The notes under the pieces were generated by a model. It was not told the DNA's origin. It searched no databases and saw only the letters and a program-made list of their open reading frames with translations. Source: Oscillospiraceae bacterium (GTDB lineage Bacteria > Bacillota > Clostridia > Oscillospirales > Oscillospiraceae). From it: a DNA stretch of 45,911 bases. Of the stretch, positions 25,010-31,992 are shown one piece after another. A program made the position numbers and the translations under genes. The stretch covers positions 1 through 45,911 of the forward strand of contig JAAWHG010000020.1 in assembly GCA_022795735.1 (NCBI GenBank), read 5' to 3'. Every line of letters starts with the position of its first letter. Positions within the stretch are counted from its first letter, which is position 1.

Positions 25010-25377
25010 GCCTCTCCCCCGTCCAAGTCGCGCACGATCTGCCTGAGATTTTCGATCTGCTCCGGCGACAGCTTCTTCCTGCCGAGCAGCGCCGCGAAGA
25101 GCTTGTCCACCGAGCCGTCGTACAGCTTGCCGATCAGCTCGTCGGTGTGCGCCTCCTGGGCCTCCGGCTTGGTGGTGAGAGCATGGCATAGGAAGTTTGG
25201 CTCGGAGCGTTGGATCGCGCCCTTTGCAATGCACTTTTTAATAATGGTATAGGTCGTGTTCATGTTCCAGCCAATTTCATCCTTTAGAATATCTGAAATT
25301 GCTTTTGCGGTCAGATCACCCCGTTTCCACAGCACCTCCATTACTTTCAGTTCGGAATCAAAAAATTTCATGGCCAT
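25006..25377 (-). CDS. BlaI/MecI-family transcriptional repressor
   Basis: A 123-residue winged-helix repressor (FDSELKVMEVLWKRGDLTAKAISDIL, then NMNTTYTIIKKCIAKGAIQRSE with the recognition helix). The C-terminal dimer segment contains the region normally cut by the partner protease. It is translationally coupled to the BlaR1-like protein encoded immediately downstream. Its promoter (TTGACA-17-TAGAAT) is flanked by two matching operator palindromes at 25400 and 25454, so it is almost certainly autoregulated. Confidence 0.9.
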   Translation of the reverse strand: MAMKFFDSELKVMEVLWKRGDLTAKAISDILKDEIGWNMNTTYTIIKKCIAKGAIQRSEPNFLCHALTTKPEAQEAHTDELIGKLYDGSVDKLFAALLGRKKLSPEQIENLRQIVRDLDGGEA

Positions 25378-25399
25378 GTAATCCTTTCCCTTCTATGAA

Positions 25400-25467
25400 A
25401 CTATTGCAATCGTTCATGCTTGTATTCTAGCACAGTAGTTTGGAGTTGTCAACACTATTGTTATAGT
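25400..25467 (-). promoter_or_regulatory. blaI promoter with two flanking operators
   Basis: The minus-strand promoter has -35 TTGACA (25447-25452), a 17-bp spacer and -10 TAGAAT (25424-25429). Two related 14-bp palindromes flank it: ACTATTGTTATAGT at 25454-25467, just upstream of -35, and ACTATTGCAATCGT at 25400-25413 in the leader. They share ACTATTG and opposite half-sites, the arrangement used by BlaI/MecI. Confidence 0.75.
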
Positions 25468-25482
25468 TTTTAGAGAAACAGA

Positions 25483-25519
25483 CGGGCCGCGGCGGAATCA
25501 ACCCGCCGCGGCCCGTTTT
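25483..25519. terminator. terminator-like GC hairpin after pdaA
   Basis: A perfect 13-bp stem (25483-25495 with 25503-25515) with TTTT on the plus side, close behind the minus-strand pdaA stop. Confidence 0.65.
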
Positions 25520-26320
25520 CTATTCGCTGGCGCCCTTCTCAAACAGCTCTTCGAGGGAGGCGAAACGGTAGCCCTCATTTTCCCATGTAGTCAACAGCTC
25601 GTCTAATATGTCGGCGTTGGTCTTCGAGGTGGAATGCAGGAGTATCACCGCCCCGTTATGGGCGCGGGGCAGGAGCTTGGACAGGGCCTGCTCCCGGGTG
25701 GGCTGTTTGTCCTGGTACCAGTCCACGTAGGCCAGGCTCCAGAACACCGTCTTGTAGCCCAGCTCCTTTGCCATTTCCAGGTTGGCCTCGCTGTACTCGC
25801 CACGGGGCGGGCGGTAGTATTTTGGCATGGGTCCGCCGGTGATCTGCTCGTAGAGGACCTCCACGTCGCGCAGCTCCTTTTGAAAGGCGCTGGGGTCGGC
25901 AATCCGGGGCATATCGTAGTGGTGCCAGGTGTGGTTGCCCACGATGTGGCCCTCCTCCGCCATCCGCTTGACCAGGTCTGGCCGGGTTTCCAGGTAATTG
26001 CCCACGACGAAAAAGGCGGCTGGAACGTCGTGGGCCTTGAGAATATCCAGCAGCTTTGGGGTATACCCCGCCTCAAAACCGGCGTCGAAGGTCAGATAGA
26101 TCACCTGTTCCGAGGTGTCCCCCAGAAATTTGGCGTCGCAGCGGTCCAAAGCCTGCGGGCTCGCGTTGCCCACCGGCGGCTTGCCCTCCTGCTGGAAGCT
26201 CAGCCCCCAGGAGGCTGTGGGCAGCGGCTGCTGCGCGGACGCCAGCGACAGGCTCAGCAGCGCCAGCACCAACGCCGTCCCGAGCAACTTGAGACGGCTC
26301 TTTTTTCTCCAATAGGACAT
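25520..26320 (-). CDS. pdaA: PdaA-type polysaccharide deacetylase
   Basis: A 266-residue NodB-fold enzyme with an N-terminal signal/anchor (RLKLLGTALVLALLSLSLASA). NodB motifs in order: TFDAGFE (catalytic Asp and metal Asp, here in the PdaA-type FDAG form), GNHTWHH (metal-binding His pair), RPPRGEYS, FWSLAYVDW and LLHSTS. FDAGFE, VFWSLAYVDW and the overall length match Bacillus PdaA, which de-acetylates muramic acid to let delta-lactam form in spore cortex. The genome therefore probably belongs to a sporulating lineage, or reuses the enzyme on vegetative wall. Confidence 0.88.
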   Translation of the reverse strand: MSYWRKKSRLKLLGTALVLALLSLSLASAQQPLPTASWGLSFQQEGKPPVGNASPQALDRCDAKFLGDTSEQVIYLTFDAGFEAGYTPKLLDILKAHDVPAAFFVVGNYLETRPDLVKRMAEEGHIVGNHTWHHYDMPRIADPSAFQKELRDVEVLYEQITGGPMPKYYRPPRGEYSEANLEMAKELGYKTVFWSLAYVDWYQDKQPTREQALSKLLPRAHNGAVILLHSTSKTNADILDELLTTWENEGYRFASLEELFEKGASE

Positions 26321-26460
26321 GGTCCCACCTCCCTGCCTTATCCATATGAGCGGGCGGGGGACGGTATGCGCGGTTTCCGGACGGGCCGGAGGCGAACTTT
26401 ACATAATACTACAAGACATTTTACGGAAGTTTAACAAATGCCCTCTAGGAAATTTAACAA

Positions 26461-26505
26461 TTAGCTGTTAGAATAATACCTGCAAGAAGCAAAAGATTTC
26501 TTCAT
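26461..26505 (-). CDS. micro-ORF, 14 residues (copy 1 of a tandem pair)
   Basis: ATG 26505, preceded by AGAAGGAGAA, encodes MKKSFASCRYYSNS. It aligns codon by codon with the 20-residue frame at 26648-26710 (MKKYLIASC.YY..), with one in-frame 3-nt gap and silent changes at Lys2, Lys3 and Ser14. This pattern suggests both are translated. The ribosome-site spacing is short (2-4 nt). Each copy follows a GC-rich hairpin and precedes TGTTAAA- and GTAAAAT-containing sequence. Function is unknown. A signal peptide, leader peptide or chance coding look-alike inside a small RNA are alternatives. Confidence 0.4.
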   Translation of the reverse strand: MKKSFASCRYYSNS

Positions 26506-26530
26506 TTCTCCTTCTTTTTTGTTTTCCGAG

Positions 26531-26565
26531 TGGGCTCCTTCCGGCGGCGGGCCGGGGGGAGCCCG
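26531..26565. other. GC-rich hairpin upstream of micro-ORF 1
   Basis: A 15-bp stem (26531-26545 with 26551-26565, some G-U pairs) in otherwise AT-rich DNA. No T tract follows on either strand, so it is not an ordinary terminator. It occupies the same relative place as the hairpin upstream of copy 2. Confidence 0.5.
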
Positions 26566-26647
26566 CTTGGCGTCACGTTACATTTAGATGACATAATTGT
26601 GAAGCGGAACCGCGAGAAGATTTTACATTTTCTTAAAATTCTTTCTC

Positions 26648-26710
26648 TTATATTTTTAACATCTGACTGATATCATAATAACTGCAAGAAGCGATAAGAT
26701 ACTTTTTCAT
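26648..26710 (-). CDS. micro-ORF, 20 residues (copy 2 of a tandem pair)
   Basis: ATG 26710 encodes a 20-residue peptide, MKKYLIASCSYY followed by DISQMLKI, and ends with TAA at 26648. A triple GAGGAAAT repeat precedes it and supplies a ribosome site, though the spacing is tight. It shares MKK-x-ASC-x-YY with the copy at 26461-26505, including the single Cys. It lies between trxA and pdaA, all on the minus strand. Expression could come from read-through of the trx operon, since no clear promoter is visible. No known family is recognised. Confidence 0.4.
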   Translation of the reverse strand: MKKYLIASCSYYDISQMLKI

Positions 26711-26746
26711 TTCCTCATTTCCTCATTTCCTTTTCGTTATAAGAAT

Positions 26747-26777
26747 GCGGCGGGCAAGCTGGTCACTTGCCCGCCGT
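26747..26777. terminator. hairpin after trxA
   Basis: A 12-bp stem (GCGGCGGGCAAG with CTTGCCCGCCGT). The T-rich tail is on the plus side; on the minus side the tail is weak (ATTCTTAT), so termination of the trx operon may be partial. Confidence 0.6.
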
Positions 26778-26800
26778 GTTCTTTTGCGTTTTGCCAGAGG

Positions 26801-27118
26801 TCAGTCGAGAAGGGCGTCCAGCTTTGCGGTGTAGGCGTCCTCGGGCTGAAGGCCGATCATCTGCTCCCGCAGCTCGCCGTCTTGGAAGATCAGCACGGCG
26901 GGAATGTTCATGATGCCGAAGCGGGAGGCGAGGGCGCCCTCCGCCGTCACATCGACCTTGCAGATTCTGGCCTGCCCGTCGTATCGTTTGGCCAGGCCGT
27001 CGATGACCGGGCCGAGCATTTTGCAGGGTCCGCACCAGTCGGCCCAGAAGTCCACCAGGGTTACGCCCTGGGAGACCGCTTTGTCAAAGGCCCCCTCCGT
27101 CAAGTGCAATACAGCCAT
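26801..27118 (-). CDS. trxA: thioredoxin
   Basis: A 105-residue cytosolic disulfide reductase. Active site WCGPC with Cys29 and Cys32, the cis-Pro segment MNIPAVLIF, and the DVTAEGALASRFGI strand-helix. Normal thioredoxin length. ATG 27118 has AAAGGAG about 11 nt upstream; an ORF from 27214 runs through non-coding DNA. It is the last gene of the operon that also carries the TrxB-like reductase and a coiled-coil protein. Confidence 0.95.
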   Translation of the reverse strand: MAVLHLTEGAFDKAVSQGVTLVDFWADWCGPCKMLGPVIDGLAKRYDGQARICKVDVTAEGALASRFGIMNIPAVLIFQDGELREQMIGLQPEDAYTAKLDALLD

Positions 27119-27182
27119 TTTTGGTTTCTCTCCTTTCGTATTCGCCCCGCCGTGGGATGCGAATGGCGGGGTATGTATCCGT

Positions 27183-27668
27183 TTACGCCGGTTCCCGCGC
27201 CTGCTCCAGGGCAAAGACCCGCTTGGACAGGGCGCGAATTTCTCCTTCGAGGAACTCGTCGTTCTCCCGCAGCTCGGCCACCTCCTCTTTGGTGGCCATT
27301 TTCTCCAGAAGGGCGGAATGCCCCTCCGCCAGCAAGTGAATGTCGCGCATGACCTCGTTTTCCAGTGTGACGGCTACGCGGGTCAATGTCGCCTCAATCC
27401 GGTCTAGGCGGGCTTCCATTTGCTTTTGCCAGTCTTCCGACCGTTCCTGGCGGGCTTCCATCTGCTCTTGGCGGACTTCCATCTGCTTTTGCCAGTCTTC
27501 CGTCTGCTCTTGGCGAACTTCCATCTGCTTTTGCCAGTCTTCCGTCTGTGCCTGCCGGGCCTCCACCTGCTCCTGCCGGGCCTCCATTTGGTCCATCCGG
27601 GCTTCCACCCGCTTTTGCGATGCCCGAATCTCGTCCAGGATAGAAAAGACTTTCTCTTCGTTAATCAT
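27183..27668 (-). CDS. repeat-containing coiled-coil protein
   Basis: A soluble protein of about 161 residues made almost entirely of helix. Residues 15-100 contain a 14-residue repeat (QMEVRQEQTEDWQK and variants with MEAR), about five copies including two near-identical at DNA level. A second helical part (RVAVTLENEVMRDIHLLAEGHSALLEKMATKEEVAELREN..) follows. Glu/Gln/Arg richness and heptad-like spacing suggest a long coiled coil. ATG 27668 overlaps the end of trxB by 8 bp and has AAAGGAGG upstream. Its place between reductase and thioredoxin genes suggests cotranslation; the function is unknown. Confidence 0.75.
   Translation of the reverse strand: MINEEKVFSILDEIRASQKRVEARMDQMEARQEQVEARQAQTEDWQKQMEVRQEQTEDWQKQMEVRQEQMEARQERSEDWQKQMEARLDRIEATLTRVAVTLENEVMRDIHLLAEGHSALLEKMATKEEVAELRENDEFLEGEIRALSKRVFALEQAREPA
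27410..27610 (-). repeat. 42-bp tandem repeats inside the coiled-coil gene
   Basis: Direct repeats of about 42 bp (14 codons); two adjacent units around 27476-27560 are almost identical. They keep the frame, so copy number could vary without disrupting translation. Confidence 0.7.
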
Positions 27669-28524
27669 TTTTTCCTCCTTTTTCATTGAGCCAACGATCG
27701 GCGGACAGAGCGGCGATATTTCCCTCTCCCACCGCCTTGGCGAGCTGGAGCGGCTTGCCGGCGCAGTCGCCCGCCGCGAAGACGCCGGGAATGGAGGTTG
27801 TCATATCACGGTCTGTGACAATGCGCCCGTCCTCGGTCTTCAGTCCGTGCAGGAGGCTTTCGATGGACACCGTAGGACGCAGGACAAAGACGGCATAGGC
27901 GGGATAGAAGGTCCCGTCCGCCTCCAGACCGGTTGCGCGCCCGTTCTCTCCCACGACACGAAACCGCTTGGCGCTGTGGAACGGAATCTCCTCCCGCAGG
28001 CCGCCGGGGCGCTCTCCGCGCGCGAAAAATTGGACCCGGCAGCCGATGCCGTGCAGGAAGTTCGCGTCTTCCACCGCCTCGCCGCCCTCGCCGGCCACGA
28101 CGGTGTCGCGGCCACGGTAGAGCATCCCGTCGCAGGTGGCGCAGTTGCTGACGCCGCGGCCCAGATACATATGCTCCCCTTCCAGCTCGCGTCCTCTGGG
28201 GAGGCCGGTGCAGAGGAGAAGGCTGCGCGCCTCGTAGACGTCGGTCCCGGCGGAGCAGGAGAAGCCGCCGCCGGAGGCCATGGCTTGGAGCACCCGGCGG
28301 GTCACCACCGGAATGTCCAGCGCCCGCAGCTGCTGGTGCATGGCTTCCAGCAGCTGCATGCCGTCGCCGGTGATGCCGGGATAGTTGTGGATGACGTGGG
28401 CCTTGGCAAGAGGACTCTCGCGGAAGTCGTTGCCGATCACCAGGACGCCGCGTCCCCGGTGCTGGGCGGTCAGGGCCGCCGAAATTCCCGCCGGGCCGGC
28501 GCCAACAATCAGCATATCATACAT
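27661..28524 (-). CDS. trxB: thioredoxin reductase-like flavoprotein
   Basis: A 287-residue class II pyridine nucleotide-disulfide reductase. FAD-binding GAGPAGISAAL at residues 8-18, redox-active CATC (Cys128, Cys131) followed by DG, and the C-terminal FAD motif GVFAAGDCAGKPLQLAKAVGEGNIAA. The NADPH-binding glycine motif is unusual (AGEGGEAVEDA rather than GGGNSAVEEA). The linked trxA supports a thioredoxin reductase role, but cofactor preference (NADPH, NADH or ferredoxin) cannot be judged. GGAGGT ribosome site; 16 bp after mntP. Confidence 0.88.
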   Translation of the reverse strand: MYDMLIVGAGPAGISAALTAQHRGRGVLVIGNDFRESPLAKAHVIHNYPGITGDGMQLLEAMHQQLRALDIPVVTRRVLQAMASGGGFSCSAGTDVYEARSLLLCTGLPRGRELEGEHMYLGRGVSNCATCDGMLYRGRDTVVAGEGGEAVEDANFLHGIGCRVQFFARGERPGGLREEIPFHSAKRFRVVGENGRATGLEADGTFYPAYAVFVLRPTVSIESLLHGLKTEDGRIVTDRDMTTSIPGVFAAGDCAGKPLQLAKAVGEGNIAALSADRWLNEKGGKND

Positions 28525-28540
28525 AATAACGACCTCCTTT

Positions 28541-29104
28541 TCAAGCTAAGATGCCCAAATGCTCCAATAATATGTCCAGTCCCAAAAGAATCAAAATCAC
28601 GCCGCCGCACAGCTCGGCACGGCCCCGCCAGCGTTCCCCGAACACGCCGCCCACCCGGACGCCGAAGCCGGAGAAGAAAAAGGTGACCAGGCCGATGGCG
28701 GCGACGGCCAGGATGACGTTGACCTGTAAAAAAGCGAAGGTAATGCCCACGGCCAGGGCGTCGATGCTGGTTGCCACAGCCATGAGGAGCATGGGCCGCC
28801 AATGGAGGGAGGCGCTCTGCCCCTCCTCTTTGCCGCCCCTCGACTCATGTATCATGTTGACCCCGATGAACCCGAGCAGGCCGAAAGCAATCCAGTGATC
28901 CACCGACTGAATGTACTGCTGAAAGGTACTGCCCAGCAGATAGCCCAGCAGCGGCATCAACGCCTGGAACCCGCCGAACCAGGCGCCCACGGCGGCCATC
29001 TGCCACAGCTTGGGCTTGCCCAGCGCCAGGCCCTTGCAGACCGAGACGGCAAAGGCGTCCATGGACAGGCCGACGGCCAGAAGCAGCAGTTCCATTACCC
29101 CCAT
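28541..29104 (-). CDS. mntP: MntP-type manganese efflux pump
   Basis: A 187-residue, six-TM membrane protein (DUF204) with two inverted repeats, each with a conserved acidic membrane motif: GLSMDAFAVS in TM1 and ATSIDALAVG in the second half. MntP exports Mn(II). A Mn-responsive yybP-ykoY riboswitch, frequent upstream of such genes, is not present; only 46 bp separate it from the upstream nuclease gene. It lies inside the long minus-strand operon. Function is inferred by family. Confidence 0.88.
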   Translation of the reverse strand: MGVMELLLLAVGLSMDAFAVSVCKGLALGKPKLWQMAAVGAWFGGFQALMPLLGYLLGSTFQQYIQSVDHWIAFGLLGFIGVNMIHESRGGKEEGQSASLHWRPMLLMAVATSIDALAVGITFAFLQVNVILAVAAIGLVTFFFSGFGVRVGGVFGERWRGRAELCGGVILILLGLDILLEHLGILA

Positions 29105-29150
29105 GGCCCCACCTCACGACGGCAAGGGAAGCGGACGTTCCCCCAATATG

Positions 29151-30749
29151 CTACCGGTCCCACTTGTTCATCAGCGCCTTGAGCTGATCGGCGAACTTGG
29201 CAAGATCCTTGTTTGCGCCGCCCCGGTTGCGCTCGACGACCTGCATCAGTTCCTTGGCGGTCTGCTCGAGGCGTCTCCACGCGGGAGAGGCGGATGGGAT
29301 GGCCTTGGCGGCGGGGGCGGTTTTGACTCTGGGCGTGCCGGCCTCAAGGAGGCGGTTGCCGATCAGGTCGTATACCTCGCCCGGCTCGGGGGCGTGGGCG
29401 GGAATTTTTCGCTCCTTGAGCAGATAGGCGAACTGCTCGGCCACCTCGCCCTGCCCGTGGACCACGAAGGTGTGGCGCGGCGCGGGGGCGAAGTGCTCGG
29501 CAAAGGCCAGAAGATGGGTCTGGTCGGCGTGGGAGGACAGGCCCTGGAAGAACACGATGTCGGCGTTGACCTCGATGGTCTCGCCGAACAGGCGGACGGC
29601 CTGCGCCCCGTCGAGGAGGGCGCGGCCCAGCGTGCCCTCCCCCTGGTATCCGACGAAGACGATGGAGCATTCCGGCCGCCAGAGGTTGTGCTTGAGGTGG
29701 TGCCGGATGCGCCCGGCGTCGCACATGCCGGCGGCCGACAGGATGACCCGGGGGGTACGGTCCTCGTTAAGGGTGCGCGACTCGTCGCTGCTGGTGATGA
29801 GGCGGAGGTTGGGGAAGGAGAACAGGTCGCGCTCCCGCACCGTCCGCAGCGCCTCCTCGTCGAGATAGCCCTCCAAATCGCCCGAGAAAATACGGGTGGC
29901 CTCGTTGGCAAGGGGACTGTCCACGCAGACCTCAAAGTTGGGGACGCTCTTGACGAGGTTTTGCTCCTTCATCTCGCGGATGAAGTAGAGAAGCTCCTGG
30001 GTGCGCCCCACGGCGAAGGCGGGAATGATGACGTTGCCCCCGCGCCCCAGGGTCTTGTCGAACAGGGCGGCCAGCGAGGCGGTGTAGCTGACCGGCGGCT
30101 CGTGAACGCGGTTGCCGTAGGTGCTCTCGGTAATCAGGTAGTCGGCCCCTTCCACCGGCTGGGGGTCGCGGATGATGGGCTGATCGACGTTGCCCAGATC
30201 GCCGGTGAAGACCAGCTTGCGGCTGGAGCCGTCCTCGGTCAGCCACAGCTCCACGGTGGCGGAGCCGAGGAGATGCCCCGCGTCGTTGAAGCGGGCGGTG
30301 ATATCCTTGTCAAGGCGGACCTCCCGCCCGTATTCGCAGGGGACGATGTGCTCGAGCGCCGCCTCGGCGTCGGCCAGGGTGTAGAGGGGCTCCACGGCGG
30401 GCTGGCCCGCACGGCGGCCCTTCTGGTTTTTCCAGCGGGCGTCCGACTCCTGAATGTGGGCCGAATCGCGCAGCATGATGCTCATCAGCTCGCCGGTCAG
30501 ACGGGTGCAGTAGATGTTGCCCCGGAAGCCCTGCTTGACCAGGAGGGGAATGCGCCCGGTGTGGTCGATGTGGGCGTGGGTGACAATCACGTCGTCGATG
30601 AGGCTGGGGACGAAATCGAACTCGGCGTTGTCCCATTCGTCTCTGCCCTGTTGCAGGCCGCAGTCGATGAGAATTTTGCGCCCGCCGCAGGTGACGCAGT
30701 GGCAGCTGCCGGTGACGGCCTTGGCCGCGCCGTAAAATGTCAGTTTCAT
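29151..30749 (-). CDS. MBL-fold / beta-CASP RNA-processing nuclease
   Basis: A 532-residue soluble metallo-beta-lactamase protein of the CPSF/YSH1-like class. The zinc motif THAHIDHTG (HxHxDH) is near residues 58-66, with the later DAGHLLGSA His and TGDLG Asp ligands. A beta-CASP insertion (about 200-400) contains PAFAVGRTQELLYFI and SAAGMCDAGRIRHHL. The C-terminal RNA-metabolism motif includes GLSSHAD and VVHGQGEVA. It likely cuts RNA endo- or exonucleolytically. It differs from RNase J by length and by this CPSF-type arrangement. No symbol is given because the bacterial role is not settled. Confidence 0.88.
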   Translation of the reverse strand: MKLTFYGAAKAVTGSCHCVTCGGRKILIDCGLQQGRDEWDNAEFDFVPSLIDDVIVTHAHIDHTGRIPLLVKQGFRGNIYCTRLTGELMSIMLRDSAHIQESDARWKNQKGRRAGQPAVEPLYTLADAEAALEHIVPCEYGREVRLDKDITARFNDAGHLLGSATVELWLTEDGSSRKLVFTGDLGNVDQPIIRDPQPVEGADYLITESTYGNRVHEPPVSYTASLAALFDKTLGRGGNVIIPAFAVGRTQELLYFIREMKEQNLVKSVPNFEVCVDSPLANEATRIFSGDLEGYLDEEALRTVRERDLFSFPNLRLITSSDESRTLNEDRTPRVILSAAGMCDAGRIRHHLKHNLWRPECSIVFVGYQGEGTLGRALLDGAQAVRLFGETIEVNADIVFFQGLSSHADQTHLLAFAEHFAPAPRHTFVVHGQGEVAEQFAYLLKERKIPAHAPEPGEVYDLIGNRLLEAGTPRVKTAPAAKAIPSASPAWRRLEQTAKELMQVVERNRGGANKDLAKFADQLKALMNKWDR

Positions 30750-30766
30750 AGCGGGACCTCCTTAAA

Positions 30767-31075
30767 TTAAGATTCCTCTTCCCCGCCGGCCTCGGCGGCT
30801 TCGGCTTCCTCCATGGCGTCCATCGACCCTTTGAAGGAGCGGAGGGCGATCCGGGCCGAAAGGACCAGAAGGGCCAGCCCCACCAGGCCGAAGATGATGC
30901 AGCTAATCCAGGCGACCAGGGTTTCGGTCCCCGCCGGGACCTCGCCAGCGTACAGACTCTTGCCCAACTGGAAGGTCAGATAGAGAAGATAGCCGCCGCA
31001 GACCAGCCAGAGGACGAGCCGCCGGTTTTGCCGCCGCGCGCCGGCGATGGATTGGGTGTCTTTGCTTTCGTTCAT
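30767..31075 (-). CDS. small two-TM membrane protein
   Basis: 102 residues: a basic N-terminal segment (SIAGARRQNRR), two membrane helices (LVLWLVCGGYLLYLTFQL; LVAWISCIIFGLVGLALLVL) and an acidic Glu/Ala-rich cytoplasmic tail (EEAEAAEAGGEEES). It starts after AAGGAGG and is first in the long minus-strand operon. Unknown function; no family recognised. Confidence 0.65.
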   Translation of the reverse strand: MNESKDTQSIAGARRQNRRLVLWLVCGGYLLYLTFQLGKSLYAGEVPAGTETLVAWISCIIFGLVGLALLVLSARIALRSFKGSMDAMEEAEAAEAGGEEES

Positions 31076-31115
31076 GGATGCGCCTCCTTAATGCTCAGGT
31101 GAATTTCTTAAAAAT

Positions 31116-31124
31116 ATTATAGCA
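31116..31124 (-). promoter_or_regulatory. extended -10 promoter of the trx/mntP operon
   Basis: On the minus strand: TGCTATAAT, an extended -10 (TGn upstream of TATAAT) with no good -35. It lies about 40 bp upstream of the start at 31075. Confidence 0.55.
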
Positions 31125-31134
31125 CCGCCGCTGG

Positions 31135-31174
31135 AAAAAAGAAGCCCCTATTTTGCCAGGGAGAAGGGGTCTTG
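31135..31174 (-). terminator. nudC terminator
   Basis: On the minus strand, ACCCCT.. pairs with AGGGG.. and runs into CTTCTTTTTT. The stem overlaps the last nudC codons. Confidence 0.6.
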
Positions 31175-31987
31175 TCCCGCGCGGAAGACCTCGATCATCT
31201 CGCCGGTGAGGCTGATCGCCGAATGGTCCCCGGGCAGAGCGTCCCGCGAAAACCACTGGGCGAGGGAGAGCTCGTCCTCCTGGAGCCGTACTGTGTCCGG
31301 CCCGTCCAGACGGGCGTAAAAGCCCATGAGCAGGGTGTCGGTAAACACCCAGGGCTGGGACTTGTAAAACCGCAGCTCGCCCAGCCGCAGCCCCACCTCC
31401 TCCATGACCTCCCGGCGGACGGTGTCCTCTATGGACTCGCCGATCTCGGCGAAACCGGCCACCAGGGCGTGGCTGGAGAAGCCGCGCCCGGCGTATTTGG
31501 TCAGCAGCAGCCGGTCCCCGTCGCACACCGCCGCGATGATGGCGGGGCAGATTTTGGGGTAGACCGTGTGGCCGCAGGCGGGGCAGATCAGGGAACGTTC
31601 CCGCTCGCTCCGGCCCATTTCGGTGCCGCAGCCCCCGCAGAAGCGGTTGGAGCGGTACCAGCGAAACAGGCTCTCCCCCACCCCGCAGGCGTAGAGGACC
31701 GCTTGCGGCCCCATCCCCCGAAAGGCGCGGCTATCCACATAGACGTAGCCGCGCCCGGCGGGAAGGGTGTTGTCCGACAGATAAAACCGGGAATTGTCCT
31801 CCGTGAAGAGAAATTGTAATCCCTCCGCCCCCAGGGCGCGGGCCTCGGCGACCGTCGGGAGGCGGATGCCCACCGACGGGTCCATCAGAAGACCGTCCGG
31901 CCCGAAGGAGAGGGCGAAGTCACCCTCCGCTGGGGGGATGTTGGTAAATTCATTCCGGAAAACATGCGGGGAAATATCCTGTACCAT
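31148..31987 (-). CDS. nudC: NADH pyrophosphatase (NudC-type Nudix hydrolase)
   Basis: About 279 residues. Zinc ribbon CGGCG..CPACG in the middle, then the full Nudix box (GFAEIGESIEDTVRREVMEEVG: Gx5Ex7REUxEExG) and the NudC marker after it (SQPWVF, usually SQPWPF). It hydrolyses NAD(H) to NMN(H) and AMP and can remove NAD caps from RNA. I prefer ATG 31987; GTG 31996 overlaps the upstream alaX stop and is an alternative. It is the last gene of the cls operon. Confidence 0.9.
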   Translation of the reverse strand: MVQDISPHVFRNEFTNIPPAEGDFALSFGPDGLLMDPSVGIRLPTVAEARALGAEGLQFLFTEDNSRFYLSDNTLPAGRGYVYVDSRAFRGMGPQAVLYACGVGESLFRWYRSNRFCGGCGTEMGRSERERSLICPACGHTVYPKICPAIIAAVCDGDRLLLTKYAGRGFSSHALVAGFAEIGESIEDTVRREVMEEVGLRLGELRFYKSQPWVFTDTLLMGFYARLDGPDTVRLQEDELSLAQWFSRDALPGDHSAISLTGEMIEVFRAGQDPFSLAK

Positions 31988-31992
31988 CTTCC

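Noticed and set aside
26531..26565. Hairpin as Rho-independent terminator
   Set aside because: No T tract follows on either strand; kept only as a structural element of the micro-ORF cassette.
27400..27620. CRISPR-like array
   Set aside because: The periodic 42-bp units are contiguous, in-frame coding repeats with no spacers.
29105..29150. Mn-sensing yybP-ykoY riboswitch before mntP
   Set aside because: Only 46 bp between genes, with no room for the conserved fold.
29010..30770. 586-codon plus-strand ORF
   Set aside because: Antisense to the MBL nuclease and mntP, both of which have clear motifs.
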